Shown here piece by piece: positions 57,932 to 64,000 of a stretch of DNA of 64,000 bases. The notes under the pieces were generated by a model that saw only the letters and a program-made list of their open reading frames with translations, had not been told where the DNA came from and did no database searches. Source of the stretch: Chloroflexota bacterium (GTDB taxonomy: Bacteria > Chloroflexota > Limnocylindria > Limnocylindrales > CSP1-4); the NCBI GenBank assembly GCA_021786265.1, contig JAJYNP010000260.1, positions 23,212-87,211 of the forward strand. The letters run 5' to 3'. Both the position numbers and the translations under genes were made by a program. Numbering within the stretch: position 1 is the stretch's first letter; every line of letters begins with the position of its first letter.

Positions 57932-59991
57932 GCGGCACCGCGGGGTCCCGCGACGGGGCGGGCGGCACGCCGCGGCCGGGCACGGACGCCGGCAGCGCAG
58001 CGCGCGGTCCGCTGGGCCCGGGATTCGGCGGTCCGGGCCGGCGCGGCCCTATGGGCGGAGGCTTCGGGCCCGGCGGTCACGGCATGATGATGCCGGGCGG
58101 CAAGCCTGGCGACTTCCGGGGGGCACTGCGACGGCTGGTCGGGGAGCTGCGGCCGGAGCGGCCCTGGATCGTCGCCGTCATCGTGTTCGCGATCGTCGGC
58201 GTGGCCTTCCAGGTCTGGGCGCCGAAGATCCTGGCCAACGCGACCGACAAGCTCTTCGAGGGGCTCCTCGGCAAGTACCTGGGGCAGTACTTCCCCGCGG
58301 GCACCTCGCAGCAGCAGGTCGAGCAGCTCCTGCGCGCCAGGGGCCAGGGTCAGATGGCGGACATGCTGTCCGGCATGCACGTGTCGGTCGGCGTCGGGGT
58401 GGACTTCGGCGCGGTGGGCACCATCCTGGCGGTGGTGGCGGCCATCTACGTCTTCAGCTCGATCTTCCAGTGGGCGACGTTCTACATCATGGCGGGCGTC
58501 TCCCAGCGCACGGTCTACCGGCTGCGGCGCCAGGTCGACGAGAAGCTCGGCCGCCTGCCGCTGCGCTACTTCGACAGCCACGCCCACGGTGACACGCTGA
58601 GCCGTGTCACCAACGACATCGACAACATCGCCACCACGCTGCAGCAGAGCCTGACGCAGATCCTCACCTCGGTCTTCACGGTCATCGGCGTGCTGGTGAT
58701 GATGTTCACCATCAGCCCGATGCTGGCGCTGATCTCGCTGCTGGTGCTGCCCGCGGCCGGGGTGACCACGGCGCTGATCGCGCGACGCTCACAGAAGCAG
58801 TTCGGGATCCAGTGGGAGCAGACTGGCGCCATCACCGGGCGCGTGGAGGAGACGCACACGGGTCACGCGATCGTCAAGGTCTTCGGACACCGGGACGACG
58901 CGATCCGCCGCTTCGACGAGGAGAACGAGCAGCTCTTCCAGGCCAGCTTCCGGGCCCAGTTCATCTCCGGGATCATCCAGCCGACGATGAACTTCGTCAG
59001 CAACCTCAACTACGTCGCGATCGCGGTGATCGGCGGCATGCAGGTTGCGTCGGGCAGCATGACGCTGGGCGACGTGCAGGCGTTCATCCAGTACTCGCGC
59101 ATGTTCACCATGCCGATCACGCAGGTGGCCAGCATCATGAACGTGCTGCAGTCCACGATGGCCTCCGCGGAACGCGTCTTCGAGCTGCTCGACGAGCCCG
59201 AGGAAGTGCCCGACGCGGCGCAGCCACACATGCTGCGGGAGGCGGTCGGGCGCGTCGTCTTCGAGAACGTGTCGTTCCGCTACGAGCCGCAGACGCCCCT
59301 CATCGATGACCTGAACGTGGCCGTCGAGCCCGGCGAGACGGTCGCCATCGTGGGCCCCACCGGGGCCGGCAAGACGACGCTCGTCAACCTGCTGATGCGC
59401 TTCTACGACGTCGACGGCGGCCGCATCACGGTCGAGGGCATGGACGTCCGCGAGATGACCCGGGACAACCTGCGGAGCACGTTCGGCATGGTCCTCCAGG
59501 ACACGTGGCTGTTCGGCGGGACCATCCGCGAGAACATCGCCTACGGTCGCGAGGACGCGACCGAGGAGCAGATCCAGGAGGCCGCCCGTGCGGCGCATGT
59601 CGACCACTTCGTACGCACCCTGGCGCACGGCTACGACACCGTCATCGACGACGGCGCCGCGAACGTCTCGCAGGGCCAGCGGCAGCTCCTGACGATCGCG
59701 CGGGCCTTCCTGGCCGACCCGCCGATCCTGATCCTGGATGAGGCCACGAGCTCGGTCGACACGCGTACCGAGGTGCTGGTCCAGCGGGCCATGACCCGGC
59801 TGATGCAGGGCCGGACCGCGTTCGTCATCGCGCACCGGCTCTCGACGGTCCGCGATGCGGACGAGATCCTGGTCATGAACCACGGGCGGATCGTGGAGCA
59901 GGGCACGCACGAGCAGCTGCTGGCGCGCCAGGGCTTCTACGCGGAGCTGTACAACAGCCAGTTCGTGGAGCCGCTGGCCGAGGCGGTCTGA
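57928..59991 (+). CDS. ABC exporter half 2 (TMD-NBD)
   Basis: 687 residues. A Gly/Pro-rich cytoplasmic N-terminus (~60 residues) and an insertion between helices 1 and 2 (~115-155) make it longer than half 1. NBD: GPTGAGKTT, signature NVSQGQRQLLTIARAF (Gly replaced by Gln in LSGGQ), Walker B ILILDEATSSVD, H-loop VIAHRLSTV. Signature asymmetry between the two halves is typical of heterodimers with one consensus site. Confidence 0.95.
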   Translation: MSGTAGSRDGAGGTPRPGTDAGSAARGPLGPGFGGPGRRGPMGGGFGPGGHGMMMPGGKPGDFRGALRRLVGELRPERPWIVAVIVFAIVGVAFQVWAPKILANATDKLFEGLLGKYLGQYFPAGTSQQQVEQLLRARGQGQMADMLSGMHVSVGVGVDFGAVGTILAVVAAIYVFSSIFQWATFYIMAGVSQRTVYRLRRQVDEKLGRLPLRYFDSHAHGDTLSRVTNDIDNIATTLQQSLTQILTSVFTVIGVLVMMFTISPMLALISLLVLPAAGVTTALIARRSQKQFGIQWEQTGAITGRVEETHTGHAIVKVFGHRDDAIRRFDEENEQLFQASFRAQFISGIIQPTMNFVSNLNYVAIAVIGGMQVASGSMTLGDVQAFIQYSRMFTMPITQVASIMNVLQSTMASAERVFELLDEPEEVPDAAQPHMLREAVGRVVFENVSFRYEPQTPLIDDLNVAVEPGETVAIVGPTGAGKTTLVNLLMRFYDVDGGRITVEGMDVREMTRDNLRSTFGMVLQDTWLFGGTIRENIAYGREDATEEQIQEAARAAHVDHFVRTLAHGYDTVIDDGAANVSQGQRQLLTIARAFLADPPILILDEATSSVDTRTEVLVQRAMTRLMQGRTAFVIAHRLSTVRDADEILVMNHGRIVEQGTHEQLLARQGFYAELYNSQFVEPLAEAV

Positions 59992-60091
59992 GCGGCCGCG
60001 CCGCCGGTCGGCGTCGGGGCAGCGTTCTGGCCGGGAGGGGCGTTCGCAGGCGCGACGTGCCGGCGGAGAACCCGCCGGAGAGGACGGAACC

Positions 60092-60691
60092 ACGAAGGCA
60101 TTCGAGACCGCGTACGAGGGCACACCGTCCTGGGACATCGGCCGGCCCCAGGACGCCGTGGTGCGCCTGGCCGAGTCCGGGCTGATCGCCGGTTCGGTGC
60201 TCGACGCGGGCTGCGGAACCGGCGAGACGGCGCTCTACCTCGCCGGTCGGGGGCACGAGGTCGTGGGGATCGACTTCGCGGCTGCCGCGATCGCAAAGGC
60301 GCGGGCGAAGGCCGCCGCGCGCGGGATCGGGCCGGGCGCGGCCACGTTCCTCGAATGGGACGCGCTGCGGCTTGGCGAGCTCGTAGCCGAGCTCGGTCGG
60401 TCATTCGACACAATCCTGGACGTGGGGCTGTTCCACACCCTGCAGCCCGCCGACCGGGCCGCCTACGCGGCGAGCCTGCGGGCCGCCATCGAGCCGGGCG
60501 GGCGGTGCTTCGTGCTGTGCTGGAGCGACCGGAACCTGTTCGGGTGCGGGCCCGAGCGCGTGCGGCGGGGCGCGCTGCGGCAGGCGTTCCGGAGGGGCTG
60601 GTCGGTGGAGGCCATCGACGGTGAGACGCTCGAGACCCTCCTCCCGTCGGGGCGCGTGCACGCGTGGCTCGCGCGGCTGCGGGCGGCGTGA
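60092..60691 (+). CDS. Class I SAM-dependent methyltransferase with no standard start codon
   Basis: Conserved family sequence begins at FETAYEGTPSWDIGRPQ, before any ATG, GTG or TTG in frame. The SAM motif VLDAGCGTGETALYLAGRGHEVVGID and ILDVGLFHTL follow. The first standard start (GTG 60158) would delete the conserved N-terminus. An ACG at 60092 sits 7 nt after GGAGAGGA, an excellent ribosome site, and gives 199 residues. Either ACG is used, or a point mutation (ATG to ACG) or a sequence error is present. Target molecule unknown. Confidence 0.8.
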   Translation, partial: TKAFETAYEGTPSWDIGRPQDAVVRLAESGLIAGSVLDAGCGTGETALYLAGRGHEVVGIDFAAAAIAKARAKAAARGIGPGAATFLEWDALRLGELVAELGRSFDTILDVGLFHTLQPADRAAYAASLRAAIEPGGRCFVLCWSDRNLFGCGPERVRRGALRQAFRRGWSVEAIDGETLETLLPSGRVHAWLARLRAA

Positions 60692-60775
60692 TCGCGCCCC
60701 GGCGATTGCGCCCCGGCGATCGCGCCCGGACCGAAGGGCCTGCGCCCCGGCGATTGCGCCCCGGCCGACGGGCCT
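60692..60775. repeat. Short imperfect tandem repeats after the methyltransferase
   Basis: Several copies of a CGCCCCGGCGATTG-like unit follow the stop codon. No coding function; possibly expanded termination-region hairpins. Confidence 0.6.
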
Positions 60776-60863
60776 GCCCGGGTTGTTCGAGGGCTTACCC
60801 GCCCGGGCCGGGGGTGCCGGTGCGCGTGGCGGCGCTCCGCCCACGTCGGGGCGGTCGCCGCGT

Positions 60864-62138
60864 TCAGCCGCGCGGCGTGACGAGCCCCGCCTGCGCCTGG
60901 CGTTGCGTGACGGCCGCCAGGGCCGCCGCGAACATGACCCTGACCTGGCGCCACGAGTGGCCGACGGCGCTGTCCAGGACCACGAACTGGTACCCACCGG
61001 CGGCCAGCGTTCCCGAGAACGACTCCAGCTGCGGGCCGTAGAAGGCCTCGCCCGGCGTGCCGACCAGGACCAGGAAGAGACGCGTCCGGACGGCGGAAGG
61101 CAACCGCCCGGCCAGGATGACCGGCGAATCGTTGGCGATCAGCGTCGCGTTGCCCCCGAACGGCAGATGGGCCAGCCTGGTGTCCGGACTCCAGACACCG
61201 GCCACGAAGTACCCGCTGAACGAGACGGCGCTCGCGAACAGGTCGGGGTGGTGGAACAGCAGGGTGGGCGCGCAGTATCCGCCCTGCGAGAAGCCGACCA
61301 GCGTGCGCGCGAGGGGCGTGCGCAGGGTGCGAAAGTGGGCGTCGACCCAGGGGACCACCGTCTGTGCCACGTACGTGTCGAAGTGCTCGCGTCCATCCCA
61401 CGAGTCGGCACACTCGCTCGGCCGGTATGGGCCGCGGGCCTGGTTGATGAACACCATGAGCGTCGGCGGCAGGGTGCCGTCCGCGATCAGCGTGTCGAGA
61501 AGCTCGCGGACGTGGATCCCGCTCTCCCAGCCGTCCCCTCCCCACGGCACCTCGTAGAGGACGGGGTAGCGCGCGGGCGACGACGTCCGGTACCCGGCCG
61601 GCGTGTAGACCCACACGTTCGCCCACGGCGACGTGCCGCCGATCCACGGCGCCGGGAGGTTGTACTGGGCGAACGTCCCGGTGGGCGCGGGCCTGATCGA
61701 GGGGAACGGGAGCGGCGTCCCGGTGGGCGACGGCGGGCCCGACGGAGGGGTGGACGCGGTGGCTGACGCGGACGACGTGCCCGCGGCGATCGTAACGGCG
61801 GTGCTCGTGCCCGGGGTGCTCATGCCCGGGGCGCTCGTGCCCAGGGCGCTCGTGCCCGCGCCTGCGGGTCCCATGCCCGCCGGGTTCGTGCCCGGGGTGC
61901 CCACAGACGGCACGCCGAGCGACGACGGGCGGCCGGTGCCGCTGACTGCCAGGTGCCGACCCGGTGCGCCGGGCGTGGCCCAGACGACGGCGAGCAGCAG
62001 TGCTGCGCTCGCCCCCATGGCGACGACCGCAAGCACGGCAGGTCGCCGGCGGAGATGGCTGATTCGGGAGCCTCGCGTGGGTGGCCCGTCCATCGCCGGG
62101 GACGGTACACCCACAGCGCCCGGCAGATCCCGAACCAC
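60864..62138 (-). CDS. Secreted/membrane-anchored esterase (esterase-D/Fes-like)
   Basis: 424 residues from GTG 62138, with GGAGGAGG upstream. An N-terminal hydrophobic helix (about 33-55) anchors or exports it; residues 60-135 are a Thr/Ser/Gly/Pro-rich linker with repeats. The catalytic domain shows VWVYTPAGYRTSS, YEVPWGGDGWESG, nucleophile GFSQGGYCAP, and GHSWRQVRVMF (His). Related to the antigen 85/enterochelin-esterase group; it may act on cell-envelope esters. Confidence 0.87.
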   Translation of the reverse strand: MVRDLPGAVGVPSPAMDGPPTRGSRISHLRRRPAVLAVVAMGASAALLLAVVWATPGAPGRHLAVSGTGRPSSLGVPSVGTPGTNPAGMGPAGAGTSALGTSAPGMSTPGTSTAVTIAAGTSSASATASTPPSGPPSPTGTPLPFPSIRPAPTGTFAQYNLPAPWIGGTSPWANVWVYTPAGYRTSSPARYPVLYEVPWGGDGWESGIHVRELLDTLIADGTLPPTLMVFINQARGPYRPSECADSWDGREHFDTYVAQTVVPWVDAHFRTLRTPLARTLVGFSQGGYCAPTLLFHHPDLFASAVSFSGYFVAGVWSPDTRLAHLPFGGNATLIANDSPVILAGRLPSAVRTRLFLVLVGTPGEAFYGPQLESFSGTLAAGGYQFVVLDSAVGHSWRQVRVMFAAALAAVTQRQAQAGLVTPRG

Positions 62139-62179
62139 CGGCCTCCTCCCGCATCGGTCACCCCGATTGTGGTGTCTGC

Positions 62180-62191
62180 TAGCGTGCAGCC
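62180..62191 (+). promoter_or_regulatory. -10 box of the nitroreductase gene
   Basis: TAGCGT (62180-62185) lies 6 nt before the ATG at 62192, the leaderless spacing seen elsewhere. No convincing -35. Confidence 0.45.
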
Positions 62192-62773
62192 ATGACCGAG
62201 CCGACGTTCACCTCCCCGGGCAACCCGCCCGCCTCCCCTATCGACCGGGTGCGTCCTCTGGTTCGTGCCCGGCAATACCGCGAGTTCACCGACGAGCCGC
62301 TGGACCGGGCCACGCTCGAGGCGATCACCGAGGTCGCACGCTGGTCGGGCAGCAGCAACAACGAGCAGCCGTGGCGGTTCATCGTGATCGGCAGCCGGGA
62401 GACCCTGCAGCGGATCGCGGCTGCGGGCCAGCCGCAGACTCGCCCCTTGCTGACCGCGGCCGCCGCCATCGCGATCGCGCTCCCGGTAGACCGTGACCGG
62501 GCGATCTCTCGCGCCTTCGACGACGGCCGAGCCGCGGAACGAATGCTCATCGCCACCTCGATGCTCGATCTCGGCGGTGGGATCTCCTGGATCCGCTCCG
62601 ACGTACGGGACGCGGTCAGTGAGATCCTCGGGCTGCCGGCCGACCGGTTCGTGCGAACGGTCGTCTCCGTCGGTCACCCGACCGAGGCGGCGCGCCGGCC
62701 CAAGTCGGCGCCGGGACAGGCGCGACTGCCGCGCGAGCAGGTCGTGTTCGAGGAGCACTGGCGGGGGTCGTAG
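62192..62773 (+). CDS. Nitroreductase-family oxidoreductase
   Basis: 193 residues. RARQYREFTDEPLDRATLEAI and ARWSGSSNNEQPWRFIVIGS are the FMN-binding entry motifs; AAERMLIATSMLDLGGGISW and LGLPADRFVRTVVSVGHP complete the fold. FMN-dependent NAD(P)H oxidoreductase, substrate unknown. Divergent from the esterase gene. Confidence 0.92.
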   Translation: MTEPTFTSPGNPPASPIDRVRPLVRARQYREFTDEPLDRATLEAITEVARWSGSSNNEQPWRFIVIGSRETLQRIAAAGQPQTRPLLTAAAAIAIALPVDRDRAISRAFDDGRAAERMLIATSMLDLGGGISWIRSDVRDAVSEILGLPADRFVRTVVSVGHPTEAARRPKSAPGQARLPREQVVFEEHWRGS

Positions 62774-62986
62774 ACGCGCAGGGTGGTGATGGGCTCCTCC
62801 GGGGACCGTCTCCGCGACACGCGTGGCCGGCGAGACCACGTCCGGCTGCTCAGTGGTTCGTCCGCGGTCGCTCCCGGCTGGTCGCTCCTTCGGTCCACTG
62901 GCCGCTCCTTGGTCCGCTGGCCGTTCGTCGGCCGCGCGTCGGCCGCGCCAGCCTCCCGTCCTCACCCCGTCGCCCGCCGGAGGACG

Positions 62987-63375
62987 ATCGCACACCCACG
63001 ACCCGCCGCCCGCGCAGGCCCCATCGCCCACCCAGGCCCCGTCGCACACCCACGACCCGTCGCCCGCGCAGGACCTGTCGCCGGTCCGGCACTGCCCCCT
63101 GACGCCGCCCTACCGTGCCACCAGGCTCCCATCGCCCGCGCAAGGCTCGTCGCCCCCGCAGGCCCCATCGCCCACCCAGGCCCCGTCGCCCGCGCAAGGC
63201 TCGTCGCCCACCCACGACCCGCCGCCCGCGCAAGGCTCGTCGCCCACCCGGGCCCCATCGCCCCCGCAGGCCCCATCGCCCACCCAGGCCCCGTCGCCCG
63301 CGCAAGGCTCGTCGCCCACCCGGGCCCCATCGCCGCCGCAGGCCCCATCGCCCACCCACGACCCGTCGTATCGGT
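62987..63375. repeat. 18-bp tandem repeat array in two tracts
   Basis: Units such as GGCCCCATCGCCCACCCA and AGGCTCGTCGCCCGCGCA, 18 bp each, are repeated about five times (62987-63083) and about thirteen times (63124-63375), separated by ~40 bp. All frames on both strands stay open over long distances because the period is a multiple of three. The plus frame gives Pro/Ser/Ala/Gln hexapeptides, a reverse frame Gly-Asp-Gly-Ala hexapeptides. No start, domain or signal sequence supports a gene. Confidence 0.85.
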
Positions 63376-63687
63376 AGAAGTGTTGCCTGGCCGCCTCCTG
63401 TGCCTTCCGCGGGCTCCGGGTCGCCACGACCACCGCCCCTCGCCCTCCAGGCCGAGACACTCGACCTGGCGTCACGCCGCCGCACGCACAAGCGGAGCCC
63501 CACTGTTGCGCCGCGATGACACACCCCTGACGCTGGCCCTTGTCGGATGGGGAAGTTGGCGGTGCAGCCGCGCCAAAGGCCGTCACGCAACACTACTGCC
63601 GATACGGTGTCGCGATGGCCTTCCCCACTGTTACCGCCGTGGCCTGTCGTGCCGGAGTCTCGCCACCCGAGCGCGAGGGGCACGTCG
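63376..63687. other. Intergenic region before the right-edge gene
   Basis: Contains TACGGT (63603-63608), a plausible -10 for the gene at 63688 with a leader of about 70 nt. A 57-codon frame from ATG 63615 is open but has no coding character. Confidence 0.4.
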
Positions 63688-64000
63688 ATGGGTGGCGGAA
63701 AAGGCGCCGTAACCGTTCCGAAAGGCAGGCCGGTCGAGACTCCGCAGATGCCGCCCATGAGGGACCACCTGATGCTGGACCAGCTTGATCTCGCGCCGGG
63801 GACCGAGCCGACCGCCCCGAACGCCGCCGCGATCGCAGAGGCACCGCTGGCTGCGGGGCCGAATGCGGCGCCGGAGACGACCCCGGCTGCGGCGCTGGCT
63901 GCGGCGACCGCCGACACGCCCGAGGCCACCCCGCCTCCGGCTCCGGCGCCGACGAGCGCGCGGCGGCCGGAACCATCGTGCGTGCATGCCGGGCGGCGAC
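63688..64000 (+). CDS. Partial hypothetical protein (runs off right edge)
   Basis: About 104 residues visible from ATG 63688, with GAGGGG 7 nt upstream. It begins MGGGKGAVTVPKGRPVETP, then MRDHLMLDQLDLAPG, followed by an Ala/Pro/Thr-rich linker. I do not recognise it. The linker suggests a following domain beyond the edge. High third-position GC supports coding. Confidence 0.5.
   Translation, partial: MGGGKGAVTVPKGRPVETPQMPPMRDHLMLDQLDLAPGTEPTAPNAAAIAEAPLAAGPNAAPETTPAAALAAATADTPEATPPPAPAPTSARRPEPSCVHAGRR

Noticed and set aside
60158..60691. Methyltransferase starting at the GTG at 60158
   Set aside because: It would omit the conserved YEGTPSWDIGRPQ segment, which is in frame and follows a good ribosome site; kept only as an alternative.
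62987..63375. Possible CRISPR array
   Set aside because: Units are contiguous 18-bp tandem repeats without unique spacers, and no cas genes are present.
63110..63586. Reverse frame encoding Gly-Asp-Gly-Ala hexapeptide repeats
   Set aside because: The 18-bp period keeps every frame open, so an ORF is expected by chance; no signal peptide or conserved domain. Annotated as a repeat instead.
1..64000. tRNA, rRNA, insertion sequences, integrases, origin of replication
   Set aside because: Looked for cloverleaf, transposase and integrase signatures and DnaA-box clusters; none seen by eye.

Overview
Organism. The window is a very GC-rich (roughly 70%) bacterial chromosome segment. A V/A-type rather than F-type rotary ATPase, a divergent cold-shock protein, CxxC zinc-ribbon proteins and many apparently leaderless promoters suggest a soil or freshwater Chloroflexota lineage (Limnocylindria / Ellin6529-like). 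This is an inference; a GC-rich actinobacterial lineage such as Thermoleophilia is the main alternative. I found no rRNA, tRNA, CRISPR array, insertion sequence or replication origin.

Layout. 1-5.4 kb: reverse-strand V-type ATPase operon (coiled-coil stalk, I, K, E, C, F, A; A runs off the left edge). 5.7-9.3 kb: a truncated AAA/LuxR regulator, then an overlapping three-gene glycoside operon (GT4 glycosyltransferase, helical-barrel protein, GH130 phosphorylase/hydrolase). 9.6-13 kb: cold-shock protein with a long leader, glyoxalase-fold and luciferase-like proteins, YciI and alpha/beta-hydrolase. 13-30 kb: a toxin-antitoxin-rich stretch (CopG/PIN, Phd/PIN, MNT/HEPN, AbrB/PIN, Phd/RelE, XRE/nucleotidyltransferase) mixed with small enzymes, gene remnants and an ABC transporter-ChrB operon. 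31-39 kb: defence-like region with a lower-GC NACHT-like NTPase and a translationally coupled operon (Cys-cluster protein, RecB-nuclease/DEDD-exonuclease/SF1-helicase fusion, HNH endonuclease with a sulfur-binding-like N-terminus). 39-46 kb: remnants, repeats, two more toxin-antitoxin-type pairs, a NarL-type regulator and a zinc-ribbon gene whose leader matches the cold-shock leader. 46.4-51.2 kb: ureohydrolase, deacetylase-fold protein, cytosine deaminase and cytosine permease in one overlapping operon. 51.5-60.7 kb: phosphofructokinase, glutamine synthetase, short-chain dehydrogenase, MarR regulator with a heterodimeric ABC exporter, and a methyltransferase lacking a standard start codon. 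60.8-64 kb: secreted esterase, nitroreductase, an 18-bp tandem array and a gene entering from the right edge.

How it works together. Housekeeping blocks (ATPase, glnA, pfk, codAB) alternate with an accessory zone of addiction modules, defence-like genes and at least eight truncated genes. Several toxin-antitoxin and regulator genes share one promoter plan: -35 (TTGAyy or a variant), 17 bp, -10 (TAnnnT), then 6-9 nt to the start codon, usually with inverted or direct repeats over the promoter. This fits leaderless, autorepressed transcription. Two unrelated nucleic-acid/zinc-binding genes share a conserved leader of about 100 nt, the clearest candidate here for an undescribed regulatory RNA. 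The nuclease-helicase/HNH operon and the NACHT-like gene are the best candidates for an undescribed defence system.
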